Source: Pirellulaceae bacterium (GTDB taxonomy: Bacteria; Planctomycetota; Planctomycetia; Pirellulales; Pirellulaceae). From it: 64,000 nt of DNA. How positions within the stretch are numbered: the first letter of the stretch is position 1; every line of letters starts with the position of its first letter. The notes under the pieces were generated by a model, which saw only the letters and a list, made by a program, of their open reading frames with translations, ran no database searches and was not told the DNA's origin. The DNA lies in NCBI GenBank assembly GCA_019636375.1, contig JAHBXS010000002.1, positions 275,621 to 339,620 of the forward strand. Reading direction: 5' to 3'. Shown piece after piece: positions 1 through 8,315 of this stretch. Made by a program: the position numbers and the translations under genes.

Positions 1-2
1 AT

Positions 3-350
3 TGTTTTCTGGATTATCGCCTGCATACCCAAAGCGTCAACGGCAGACGGATCGTCGAAGCACAGTTGTATAACGAATACGCCGCCGCGCTGTACTTGCT
101 CCGCCAAGCGGGAAAACCAGAAATTTCATTTGAGGAATTTTTACAAAACCACCGCAGCCAACATTGGCTACGAGGCCCGATCTTCAAACTCGACGCCTTG
201 TCGATTGGTCAATATCGTGAGGCGGTGGCCGAAATCTATAGTGGACAACCCTTGAGGGGCTACTCGCGATTGGGACTTGCGATGCTGATGTCCCCCGCCC
301 GAACGGCTCGCCGCGTGATCAATATCGTCTCCAAAAACAAAGATACTTGA
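3..350 (+). CDS. Glycosyltransferase (family 2-like), C-terminal part, 5' partial
   Basis: An open frame enters from the left edge and stops at a TGA, so only about the last 115 residues are seen. They begin with a 'DYRLHTQSVNG' segment, which resembles the end of the catalytic domain of family 2 glycosyltransferases (a 'W/YRxHxxxxS' motif), followed by a helical tail. Family 2 enzymes move a sugar from a nucleotide-sugar donor to glycan or lipid acceptors at the cytoplasmic face of the membrane. The catalytic DxD region lies outside the window, so the family call rests on this short tail. Acceptor and pathway cannot be inferred. Confidence 0.45.
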   Translation, partial: CFLDYRLHTQSVNGRRIVEAQLYNEYAAALYLLRQAGKPEISFEEFLQNHRSQHWLRGPIFKLDALSIGQYREAVAEIYSGQPLRGYSRLGLAMLMSPARTARRVINIVSKNKDT

Positions 351-519
351 CCCGCCTCGCATCCCTTTTCCCAACGGACGATTCTCAGCGCAAAAAATGC
401 CGAGCGTCGTCGAGTCGGTCTCGTCCGCTTGAGAAGCAGTCCCCTTTTCTGTTAGGCTGAACAGCCTTGAAAAAGATTCACCAAACTACGATTGTCCGAT
501 TTTAAATCAAGGAAACTTC

Positions 520-1344
520 ATGCAAGGCATCTACGAAAAAGTCCAAGAGACTGTCGCATTCATTCGCAAACAATGGGATCATACTCCAAAAGCAGGAATC
601 ATTCTGGGGACGGGGCTCGGCCCCCTGGTCGAGCAAATTAAAGTCGATGTCGCTTTGGATTACGGCGACGTGCCGAACTTCGCCAAATCGACGGCCCTCA
701 GCCATCGCGGACGCCTTGTTTGCGGCCATTTAAATGGGCTCCCTGTCCTGGCCATGGAGGGGCGGCAACACATGTATGAAGGCTACTCTCTCCAAGAAAT
801 CACCCTCCCCGTCCGCGTCATGCGAGCGATGGGATCTGACTTGCTGGTCGTCTCGAACGCTTGCGGTGGCATGAACCCCTACTATCGGTGCGGCGACATC
901 ATGCTGATCGACGATCACATCAATCTCATGGGGGACAACCCCTTGATTGGCATTAACGACGATCGCTTGGGGCCTCGATTTCCCGACATGAGTCAACCCT
1001 ACTGCCACAAACTGATCGACCGCGCCCTGAGTGTCGCTCGAGCCAACGACATTGTGGCTCACAAGGGGGTCTTTGTAGCGGTCGCTGGACCCAATCTCGA
1101 AACGCGAGCCGAATATCGCTTCTTGAGAACGATCGGGGCCGATGTGGTTGGCATGTCAACCGTCCCCGAAGTCGTCGTCGCCGTTCACGCGGGGATGCGA
1201 GTCGTCGGGTTTTCGATCATCACCGACATGTGCTTCCCCGACTCCCTGCAACCAGCCGACCCCCATGAGATCGTCAAAATTGCCAACGCTGCCGCGCCCA
1301 ACCTGACGAAACTGGTCATGGGAGTTCTGGAAGGCGAAAAGTAA
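520..1344 (+). CDS. Purine nucleoside phosphorylase (PNP-I, trimeric type), paralogue 1 with Asp at the base-specificity site
   Basis: This 274-residue protein should cleave purine nucleosides with phosphate to base plus ribose-1-phosphate in purine salvage. It keeps the phosphate loop 'ILGTGLGPL', the 'SHRG' histidine, 'GRQHMYEGY', 'SNACGGMNP', 'GPNLETRAEY' (Glu equal to human PNP Glu201) and 'VGMSTVPE'. The start ATG follows an AAGGAA ribosome-binding site. At the position of human Asn243 it has Asp ('SIITDMC'). Asp at this site is found in methylthioadenosine phosphorylase and is known to favour 6-amino purines, so this copy may accept adenosine-type substrates. A paralogue follows after 10 bp and the two are probably co-transcribed. 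Confidence 0.9.
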   Translation: MQGIYEKVQETVAFIRKQWDHTPKAGIILGTGLGPLVEQIKVDVALDYGDVPNFAKSTALSHRGRLVCGHLNGLPVLAMEGRQHMYEGYSLQEITLPVRVMRAMGSDLLVVSNACGGMNPYYRCGDIMLIDDHINLMGDNPLIGINDDRLGPRFPDMSQPYCHKLIDRALSVARANDIVAHKGVFVAVAGPNLETRAEYRFLRTIGADVVGMSTVPEVVVAVHAGMRVVGFSIITDMCFPDSLQPADPHEIVKIANAAAPNLTKLVMGVLEGEK

Positions 1345-1354
1345 TCCCTCACGA

Positions 1355-2218
1355 ATGACCTATATGAACCCTGATCAGTCCAGCAGTGACGACCAACGTG
1401 TTGCGGCCAGTTCCGATTGGATCGCCGCACGCTGGAACAAAAAACCGCGAGTTGCTATCGTCTTGGGAACGGGGGCCGGTGACGTTGCCAAAGCCATTAG
1501 TGCTGAGCACGTTTTTCATTATCTTGAGATTCCAGAATTCCCGCTCAGCACCGCGATTGGCCATTCCGGGACACTCGTCTGCGGAACGTTAGCTGGGGTT
1601 CCCGTCGTGGCGATGAAGGGCCGGTTTCACCTTTACGAAGGCTACTCGGTTCAACGAGCAACTCACGGAATCCGCGTGATGCATCGACTGGGGGCTCGGA
1701 CCTTGATCGTCACCAATGCCGCCGGAGGAATTAACCCCCAATTTGTCAGCGGCGATGTGATGCTGATCTCCAGCCACCTCGACCTCATGTTCCGCCCAGC
1801 TCAACCACGGCAAGTTTGGAATTTCGAACGTGTCCCCTCTCGCCGCAGCGATCAGGCCTACGACCTTGAACTGATGGCAGAGGCCGAACGTTGTGCCCGC
1901 GAGGCTGATTTTCCGCTTTATCGCGGTGTTTATGCCGGGATGTTGGGGCCGCAATACGAAACACGAGCTGAATACCGGGCTTTGCGAAAGCTGGGAGGGG
2001 ATGCGGTCGGCATGTCGACGATCCCCGAAGTCTGCGTCGCCAACGAACTTGAGATGCGAGTCCTCGGCCTTTCGGTCATCGCCAACGTCGCTGACCCCGA
2101 CGCTTTGGCTCCGACCTCTGGAGAAGAAGTGATCGAATTCGCCGATATCGCGAAACCCAAGCTCAAGCGACTCGTGGAAAACGTTGTGCAATTTGCTAGC
2201 AATCCCAGCTTGGGGTAG
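1355..2218 (+). CDS. Purine nucleoside phosphorylase (PNP-I), paralogue 2 with the usual Asn
   Basis: This 287-residue protein belongs to the same family as its upstream neighbour and arose by a tandem duplication that is now quite divergent. It has 'VLGTGAGD', 'IGHSGTLVCG', 'GRFHLYEGY', 'TNAAGGINP', 'GPQYETRAEY' and 'VGMSTIPE'. The residue matching human Asn243 is Asn ('SVIANVAD'), as expected for an inosine/guanosine enzyme. Two other pocket residues differ: the Thr242 position is Ala, and the histidine matching His257 is missing because 'SGEEV' replaces the 'NHEEV' type sequence. The pair probably divides substrates between them. The exact substrate is not visible. Confidence 0.9.
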   Translation: MTYMNPDQSSSDDQRVAASSDWIAARWNKKPRVAIVLGTGAGDVAKAISAEHVFHYLEIPEFPLSTAIGHSGTLVCGTLAGVPVVAMKGRFHLYEGYSVQRATHGIRVMHRLGARTLIVTNAAGGINPQFVSGDVMLISSHLDLMFRPAQPRQVWNFERVPSRRSDQAYDLELMAEAERCAREADFPLYRGVYAGMLGPQYETRAEYRALRKLGGDAVGMSTIPEVCVANELEMRVLGLSVIANVADPDALAPTSGEEVIEFADIAKPKLKRLVENVVQFASNPSLG

Positions 2219-2289
2219 CCTCAAAATCCGTGTTGGGATTATAAAAGTCGTCCCCTTCTCTCACAAGACTTTTGTCAAGGACGGCGAGC

Positions 2290-3321
2290 ATGATTTTGAA
2301 GATTGCGACTTTGGTGGCCTTAATTATTTCAGCCTCAGCCAATGCATTGGCTCAATCTGCAACACAATCTCAACCATCTCAAACCGAAGGTCTCCGCCCT
2401 GCCGCCACCAATCAGGATCAACTCCGTGGCGACATCGGTCAACCCGAAGGTATACCGGTCACTCCCCAACTCCCTGAAGGGTTCCCATTAGCCCCCGACC
2501 ATCAAAAATACATCGAGCAACTTCTCGAAGCTTGGGAAAAAAGTAGTGGTCAGATCAAACGTTGTGTCGTCGATTTTCAACGAATCGAATACAACCCAGA
2601 GCTTTGCAATTACCGCGACCCACGCACAGGAGCACTGGCGGGCTGCACCGTGATCCAAGGCGAAATTCGCTTCCAGGCTCCTGACAAGGCGAGTTACGAA
2701 GCCGACAAGATTTGGGACTTCGGCGATCCTCCCGAACGCGAAGGCGGGAACCCTCAATACAAACAACGGACCGACGCCGATCTGTCCCGCGAAAAATGGA
2801 TTTGCGACGGCGAGGCGACTTATGAATTCGATTTTCAAAACAAACGACTCTACGAGCAACGCATCCCGTCCGAGTATCGCGGCGAGGGACTTGTCAACAG
2901 TCCGCTCCCCTTCGTATTTGGTGCCAAAAAAGATGTCTTGCTCAATCGCTACTGGATCAAGGTCATCACGCCTCGCGATGTTACCGATGCGTACTGGCTC
3001 GAAATTTACCCCAAACGAGCCTCCGATGCGAAGGAATATCAGAAAATTCAATTAGTGATCAGCCAACAAGACTTTCTCCCTAGCTCGATGCACATTTTTT
3101 CCGTCAATTATCACGAAGCCAACAATCCGGTCAGTCGCTATATTGAATTTGGCAATCGGCGGGTGAATGGACAATTATCGGGGGTCTCGGCCTTTTTGAA
3201 CATGTTCATCCGTCCCAAAGCCCCCCTGGGCTGGGAAACCATCGACCGCACCCTCCCCACCGTAGGCTCTCAACAAACCTCCGAACGCCCCGACGGTCCC
3301 GGTAATCTCCGCAACCGGTAG
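2290..3321 (+). CDS. Secreted protein resembling planctomycete TIGR03009 family
   Basis: The protein has about 343 residues from the ATG at 2290; an in-frame TTG lies 18 bp upstream. A hydrophobic leader ending near 'SANALAQ' is a probable Sec signal peptide. A Gln/Pro-rich linker (about residues 30-75) is followed by a domain starting 'WEKSSGQIKRCVVDFQR' with repeated aromatic-rich strands such as 'GEIRFQAPDKASYEADKI'. This layout recalls the planctomycete-restricted TIGR03009 family, whose lipoprotein-carrier-like beta fold is suspected but whose function is unknown. The family name is from memory of the pattern. It stands as a single gene downstream of the PNP pair. Confidence 0.6.
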   Translation: MILKIATLVALIISASANALAQSATQSQPSQTEGLRPAATNQDQLRGDIGQPEGIPVTPQLPEGFPLAPDHQKYIEQLLEAWEKSSGQIKRCVVDFQRIEYNPELCNYRDPRTGALAGCTVIQGEIRFQAPDKASYEADKIWDFGDPPEREGGNPQYKQRTDADLSREKWICDGEATYEFDFQNKRLYEQRIPSEYRGEGLVNSPLPFVFGAKKDVLLNRYWIKVITPRDVTDAYWLEIYPKRASDAKEYQKIQLVISQQDFLPSSMHIFSVNYHEANNPVSRYIEFGNRRVNGQLSGVSAFLNMFIRPKAPLGWETIDRTLPTVGSQQTSERPDGPGNLRNR

Positions 3322-3459
3322 ACTATCTTTGCTACAATGCAATCTTGGCAATACTCCGATCGATTATTTTGATTGGACTCGTTGAGCCATGATCGAGAAT
3401 TGTGCTCGTGGCTGCCATTTCGCATCCTGGCCGCAGCACGCAACTTAGAAAGGTATTCT

Positions 3460-5223
3460 ATGAATCCGTCTTGTTTCATTCGGTTGTCTCCGGTGGCTGG
3501 TGGTTCCAGACTCAAATCTATACATGTCGGCAACTCGATCCGGAACATGCTTGTTTGCGTGATTTTCGTTTGCTGGAGTGCTTCGACTTGCGTCGCTGAC
3601 GATTGGCCGAGGTTCAGAGGTCCTGATGGGTCTGGAGTAGCGGCTGCATCGGAATCGATCCCCGCGACTTGGTCCCCTAACGCAAACCTTGGTTGGAAAC
3701 TTGAACTTCCAGGCCCCGGAGCGTCCAGCCCCATCATCGTTAATGGAAAAGTTTTCGTTACCTGTTACTCCGGCTACGGGCTGACCCTAGAAAACCCTGG
3801 CGACATGTCGAACTTGATGCGGCACTTGATTTGCACCGATCTGAAGACCGGCGAAAAAATTTGGCAACAAGATTTCCCAGCTGTCCTGCCTGAAGACCCA
3901 TTCAGTGGTGCCGGTGTTCCCGCCCACGGCTACGCCTCACACACTCCTGTCTCCGATGGCAAACACGTCATCGCGTTCTTTGGCAAAAGTGGCGTGTTCG
4001 CCTTCGACATGGATGGCAACAAACTTTGGCACGCCGAGGTGGGCACCGAGTCCGACCCGGCTCGCTGGGGTTCTTCCTCCAGCCCCATCATTTACAACGA
4101 CCTAGTCATTGTTACAGCTTCCTGTGAAAGTCAGTCCATCATCGGACTCGACTTGGCAACCGGCGAAGTCCGCTGGCGCCAAGAGGCCAAAGGACTTGAC
4201 AACATGTGGGGAACACCGGCTCTCGTCCAAGTCGATGATGATCGGACCGACTTGGTGATGTGCGTGGCCAAAGAACTCTGGGGCATGGACCCAGACACCG
4301 GAAAACTCCGCTGGTTTGCCGAAGCGACCGGAGCCGAAAACTCTTACGCCAGCGTCGTGCTGGATGGCAAACGGGTTTTCGCCGTTACAAGTCGCGGGGG
4401 CGGCAGCATCGCTATCGATGTTGGCGGCACCGGAGACGTGACACAAACCAACACCGTCTGGACAGGACGTGACACAGCCAGTTTTGCCTCCCCCGTTCGG
4501 CACAACTCGCGACTTTATTCGGTGGCGGGAGGGATCGTCACGGTGATCGACGCCGAGTCCGGCGAACAGCTTCAGCGAATGCGACTTAAGGCCGCTCAGC
4601 CAACTGGCGGGCGTTTTGGCTCACTGGATTATCCGTCTCCCATCGTCGTCGGCGATCACTTGTACTACCTCAATGGAAGCGGGCAAATGTACGTCTTCGA
4701 CCTCAGCGGCGAACAGTTGCAGCAAGTCGCTTTGAATACCGTCTCCAGCGAACAAGAGTTCTTCGCGGGCACTCCCGCCGTCGCTGACAATCGTTTGGTA
4801 ATGCGAAGCGCCAAGCATTTGTACTGCGTGGTAGACAAAGGCGAAACCGTTGCCCAAGATACCGACAAACTCGCAAAGGCCGACGACCCTGTCGAAGATC
4901 CTGCAGCCGGGCGAGGCCAAGGGGGAGGAGGCCGTCAAGGCGGCGGCCAACGACTCGATCCTGAAGCAATGTTTACTCAACTTGATCGCAATCAAGACGG
5001 CAAAATCACCGAAGACGAATTGGAGGGGAATCCCATGGCGGAACGCTTAAAAACCCTGGACAAAGACGACGACAAAGCGATCTCAAAAGAAGAGTTCATG
5101 TCGGGCATCACTACCCTCTTCAGTCGCCCTGGTGGCGGAGGTCGCGGTGGCCCTGGCGGTCAGGGAGATGCCCAACCCAAACCCGACCGACCCCAACGAC
5201 CTGCGATGATCGATGGCAAATAG
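3460..5223 (+). CDS. Secreted PQQ-like (BamB-type) beta-propeller with C-terminal EF-hand pair
   Basis: The ATG at 3460 follows an AGAAAGG site and gives 587 residues. A signal peptide ends at about 'STCVADDWPRFRG'. The 'DWPRFRGPDGSG' opening is the standard start of planctomycete PQQ-like quinoprotein propellers. Repeats of the type 'LDLATGEVRW' and 'ICTDLKTGEKIWQQ' form about seven to eight blades up to residue 475. A Gly/Gln-rich linker follows, then two calcium loops, 'DRNQDGKITEDE' and 'DKDDDKAISKEE', and a Gly-rich tail. No PQQ ligands can be assigned, so it is more likely a binding scaffold than a dehydrogenase. It is predicted to be exported; its partners are unknown. Confidence 0.85.
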   Translation: MNPSCFIRLSPVAGGSRLKSIHVGNSIRNMLVCVIFVCWSASTCVADDWPRFRGPDGSGVAAASESIPATWSPNANLGWKLELPGPGASSPIIVNGKVFVTCYSGYGLTLENPGDMSNLMRHLICTDLKTGEKIWQQDFPAVLPEDPFSGAGVPAHGYASHTPVSDGKHVIAFFGKSGVFAFDMDGNKLWHAEVGTESDPARWGSSSSPIIYNDLVIVTASCESQSIIGLDLATGEVRWRQEAKGLDNMWGTPALVQVDDDRTDLVMCVAKELWGMDPDTGKLRWFAEATGAENSYASVVLDGKRVFAVTSRGGGSIAIDVGGTGDVTQTNTVWTGRDTASFASPVRHNSRLYSVAGGIVTVIDAESGEQLQRMRLKAAQPTGGRFGSLDYPSPIVVGDHLYYLNGSGQMYVFDLSGEQLQQVALNTVSSEQEFFAGTPAVADNRLVMRSAKHLYCVVDKGETVAQDTDKLAKADDPVEDPAAGRGQGGGGRQGGGQRLDPEAMFTQLDRNQDGKITEDELEGNPMAERLKTLDKDDDKAISKEEFMSGITTLFSRPGGGGRGGPGGQGDAQPKPDRPQRPAMIDGK

Positions 5224-5351
5224 TCGTGGCATGGGTTACGCATAAGCTGTAGTCTAATTAGTTTATGGTTACGACGCTGCGCGTGATAGCACTTTGTAGT
5301 CGTATGAGATTCACCGCAATCATCCAAAAGATGCCGCATAAGCGAGTTGCT

Positions 5352-5391
5352 AAATTCGCGAATTTTTGGCCTTGATTCAAATCGCGAATTT
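5352..5391. other. Inverted repeat with 10-bp arms upstream of fliO
   Basis: AAATTCGCGA and TCGCGAATTT are exact reverse complements separated by 20 bases, and each contains the palindrome TTCGCGAA. The element sits in the 226-bp gap between the propeller gene and fliO, about 60 bp before the fliO start. It could be a terminator for the upstream gene or an operator for the flagellar operon. There is no U-run typical of a factor-independent terminator. Confidence 0.4.
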
Positions 5392-5449
5392 CGGGAAAAG
5401 GGGGCCTTGTTAAGGGAGTGACCCGTAGTCTTTATCGTCAGGGAAGACG

Positions 5450-6217
5450 ATGCCGGTTGAGCAAATTCGCTTAAAAATCTGGATTATTACCCTCCTGCTC
5501 GGTGGGCTGGGCTGGAATTTCGCCGCCAAGCCGGTGTTTTCCCAAAACCAATTCGTCCGCCCCCAAGTCGCACGCGAACTCGGAAATCCAGAGCCAATTC
5601 GCTCTCCGCATTTTGGCCCGCTTTCCCAAACGAGCCGGGCCACACCCGCGAACCAGCCAGCGATCGAAGACGAAAACGTCAAGGTTGCCAGCTACGTCGA
5701 AACCTCTCGTGCTCCCAATCCAGGAGCAATTCAAAAACAACCTGCTGCTTGGGAAACGCTGTCCGGAAAACTTGGGCAACAATTCTCAAATATGGACTGG
5801 CAGCGGATGGTAGCCAGCCTAGCGATTGTTATCGGCGGCTATCTTGCTCTGATTTGGATGTTGCGACTTGCCAGCCCCGAACAATCACGACGAAAACTCC
5901 CTACGGAAGTCGTCAACATCGTCGGCCAAACTCCGTTCGGACCGCAACGGCAACTGCAATTGGTGCGTTTGGGAAGCAAGTTAGTATTGCTCCTCGTCGG
6001 CCCCCAAGGAACACAACCGATCGGCGAAGTCACGGACCCCAACGAAGTCGAACATCTGGTCTGCCTATGCGACCCCAAGGCCCGACGACAAGCGGCACGC
6101 CAGGGCTACACAAGAAAACCAGAAACCAATCAACCTAACCCGTCGATGGAGGAGTTCGTGCGAGCCTTGCAAAAGGCCCTCGCCAAATCGGGAGGGGTCA
6201 CGGAATATGAAGCGTAA
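5450..6217 (+). CDS. fliO: Flagellar biosynthesis protein FliO-like
   Basis: The protein has 255 residues, with an N-terminal hydrophobic stretch (LLLGGLGWNF) that may act as a signal anchor and one clear membrane segment at about residues 123-140 (ASLAIVIGGYLALIWMLR). After it comes a short cytoplasmic domain with the FliO-type pattern 'RQLQLVRLGSKLVLLLVG'. FliO assists assembly of the FliP pore of the flagellar type III export gate. FliO is poorly conserved, so the call depends on this pattern and on fliP, fliQ and fliR following directly. Its end overlaps the fliP start by 11 bp, indicating translational coupling. A GGGAAG site precedes the ATG. Confidence 0.75.
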   Translation: MPVEQIRLKIWIITLLLGGLGWNFAAKPVFSQNQFVRPQVARELGNPEPIRSPHFGPLSQTSRATPANQPAIEDENVKVASYVETSRAPNPGAIQKQPAAWETLSGKLGQQFSNMDWQRMVASLAIVIGGYLALIWMLRLASPEQSRRKLPTEVVNIVGQTPFGPQRQLQLVRLGSKLVLLLVGPQGTQPIGEVTDPNEVEHLVCLCDPKARRQAARQGYTRKPETNQPNPSMEEFVRALQKALAKSGGVTEYEA

Positions 6218-7235
6218 GGCATTTTTCATCGTCAACAATCGTCGCAAATCCTACCGCCTGTTGCATCATCTGTCTGTCTTCTTGTTGATTGCATTCGTCG
6301 CCGGTTGGGCGGGATTCAACTCAAGCCTCGCAAACGGACAAGACATCATCGCCAATCAACCGGGCCGCGTCACCGATTTCAACTCACATCAAACCCACTC
6401 CCATAGCCAACCCAATTCAAGTCTTCCACCGACAAGCACGGGCCGAACCCCAATTCCGGGAACCAGCGGTGGTGCGAGCGCAGATTGGTTGAGTGACGAA
6501 TTGATTACCCACCAGCTCGCCAACCAAGCGAAAACTCTCGCCGAGTCCGAAGAAGGTACCAAATCCACACTCCGCGCGGCGATTACCGTGGCACTCGTGG
6601 GACTAGCCCCGGTCGTGCTGCTCATGACGACCTGTTACATCAGGCTGTTTGTCGTGCTGGGGTTGCTGCGTCAAGCGTTAGGCGTGACTCAACTCCCATC
6701 CAATCAAATGCTGACCGTCCTCAGTTTCTTCGTGACCATCTTGGTGATGTCGCCAGTATGGCTGGAGATCAAAACAACGGCAATTGATCCGGCGACTGCG
6801 GAAAATGGAACAATCGACTGGCAGTTCGCTTTTGAACAGGGCTTGCCCCCCATCAAGCGATTTATGACAAATCAAATTGAGGCGACGGGAAACCGTGCGG
6901 CTCTTGAAGTTTTTTACCAGCATCAACATCAACGGCAAAGTTCGTCCGGTGTGGAAGTCGTGTTGCCGGAAAACCTAGACGAGTTACCCGTGCACTTAGT
7001 GTTGCCTGCGTTTTTGATCAGCGAGTTGAAGGTTGCCTTTCTGTTGGGCTTTCAAATTTTTCTTCCGTTTCTGATTTTGGATTTGGTCGTGTCGACCCTG
7101 ACGGTTTCGATGGGGATGGTGATGCTGCCGCCGACAATGGTCAGTCTGCCACTCAAACTGATTTTGTTCGTGATGGTGGACGGCTGGAATCTCGTGGTGG
7201 GGATGTTGTTGCAAAGTTTCGGGACAGTGTTTTGA
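6207..7235 (+). CDS. fliP: Flagellar type III export gate protein FliP
   Basis: This 342-residue protein has a cleavable-looking leader (FLLIAFVAGWAGF), a Ser/Thr/Pro-rich spacer and then the conserved FliP core. The core includes 'VLLMTTCYIRLFVVLGLLRQ', 'ALGVTQLPSNQMLTVLSFF', 'IKRFMTN' and the C-terminal helices 'FLPFLILDLVVSTLTVSMGM' and 'SLPLKLILFVMVDGWNLVVG'. Five FliP subunits form the export pore with FliQ and FliR in the flagellar basal body. It is longer than enterobacterial FliP (about 245 residues) because of the N-terminal extension. It overlaps fliO and precedes fliQ. Confidence 0.95.
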   Translation: MKRKAFFIVNNRRKSYRLLHHLSVFLLIAFVAGWAGFNSSLANGQDIIANQPGRVTDFNSHQTHSHSQPNSSLPPTSTGRTPIPGTSGGASADWLSDELITHQLANQAKTLAESEEGTKSTLRAAITVALVGLAPVVLLMTTCYIRLFVVLGLLRQALGVTQLPSNQMLTVLSFFVTILVMSPVWLEIKTTAIDPATAENGTIDWQFAFEQGLPPIKRFMTNQIEATGNRAALEVFYQHQHQRQSSSGVEVVLPENLDELPVHLVLPAFLISELKVAFLLGFQIFLPFLILDLVVSTLTVSMGMVMLPPTMVSLPLKLILFVMVDGWNLVVGMLLQSFGTVF

Positions 7236-7263
7236 CGAACGATCTCTGTACGGGGAACCAGAT

Positions 7264-7548
7264 ATGAATCCACAAGATGCCGTTGATTTGGGGCGTGACG
7301 CCTTACTTTCGGGTTTTTTTTCAATCGTGCCGTTGTTGCTCATCGGATTGGGAATCGCCCTGTTGATTGGAATCATTCAATCGATGTTTCAAATCCAAGA
7401 GACTTCCGTCGCTGTGATTCCTAAACTGTTGTTGATGCTGCTCGTCTTAGTTCTGTTATTGCCGTGGCTCTCGGAGCGAATGGTCGATTTGGGGCGCAGT
7501 CATTTTCAGTCGCCACTGCTGATCGGTGGAATGCTGGATAAGGAGTAG
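7264..7548 (+). CDS. fliQ: Flagellar export gate protein FliQ
   Basis: At 94 residues this is the usual FliQ length, with two membrane helices (SIVPLLLIGLGIALLIGII and LLLMLLVLVLLLPWL) and the family segment 'QSMFQIQETSVAVIPKLL'. Four FliQ subunits wrap around the FliP-FliR pore. The gene begins 28 bp after fliP and ends 2 bp before the fliR start, so it is part of the same operon. Confidence 0.93.
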   Translation: MNPQDAVDLGRDALLSGFFSIVPLLLIGLGIALLIGIIQSMFQIQETSVAVIPKLLLMLLVLVLLLPWLSERMVDLGRSHFQSPLLIGGMLDKE

Positions 7549-7550
7549 CG

Positions 7551-8309
7551 GTGGAGATTCTGTCGGGTCACTTGTTGATCGCCGTGCGAGTCCTCAGCGT
7601 GATGTTGGTGGCTCCACTGATTGCCAGCCAACTTTTGCCGTGGGTCTACCGAGGTTTAATTGCCGCGACGGTCACGCTGGCCGTGACACTGACTAGTCCC
7701 GTCCCTGAGATTTCGATCTCTTCGGAGAATTTTGGGCGACTCCTAATAAGCGAGGCTCTCCTGGGGCTGTTTATTGGTGGAGGGATTGCTCTTCTCCTGT
7801 CGGCAACTGGGTTGGTTGGAACAGTCCTTGCCCAGATGGTTGGCCTCCAATGGAATCGCGGCGGGGAAGAATCTGGCGACGAACAAGAGCCCACTGCCAA
7901 ATTGCTCTGGGGCGTTTCGATTGCGATCTATTTGTTGGCTCAAGGACCCGAACGACTAATTCTGGCGGTCAGCGATTCGTTCCAAGCAATACCCGTCGGC
8001 AGTGAAATTCTAGGGGCGAACAATGTTGGGGCTCTTACGGAGTTATTAAGCCAAACGGCGTGGCTGGCCGTGCGTGGGGTCGGGCCTGCGGTTGCCGCCT
8101 ATTTGATCGGCGTGCTGTTCGTGGGAGCGTTGGGAAGAGTCCTGCCGCAATTTAATCTGTTTTTCTCGGGTTTGAATCTCAACATGGTTTTATTCTGGGG
8201 AGCCCTGCTGCTGACACTCAGCGGGGGTGCCTGGATCATGCACGACGAAATCATGGTCTGGCTTGGGAACGTCCATCAAGTCTTGGTCGCTGCGAATCGC
8301 GAAGGATAA
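7551..8309 (+). CDS. fliR: Flagellar export gate protein FliR
   Basis: This 252-residue, all-helical membrane protein starts at a GTG 5 bp after an AGGAG site. Typical FliR features are the N-terminal 'RVLSVMLVAPLIASQLLP', 'EALLGLFIGGGIALLLSAT', 'GTVLAQMVGLQ' and the late 'RVLPQFNLFFSGLNLNMVL'. FliR completes the export pore with FliP and FliQ and contacts FlhB. Its position between fliQ and flhB matches the common bacterial order. Nothing in the reading frame suggests inactivation. Confidence 0.93.
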   Translation: MEILSGHLLIAVRVLSVMLVAPLIASQLLPWVYRGLIAATVTLAVTLTSPVPEISISSENFGRLLISEALLGLFIGGGIALLLSATGLVGTVLAQMVGLQWNRGGEESGDEQEPTAKLLWGVSIAIYLLAQGPERLILAVSDSFQAIPVGSEILGANNVGALTELLSQTAWLAVRGVGPAVAAYLIGVLFVGALGRVLPQFNLFFSGLNLNMVLFWGALLLTLSGGAWIMHDEIMVWLGNVHQVLVAANREG

Positions 8310-8315
8310 ACGACG

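Noticed and set aside
1589..2224. Minus-strand 211-residue open frame
   Set aside because: It is fully antisense to the second PNP gene, which has complete family motifs.
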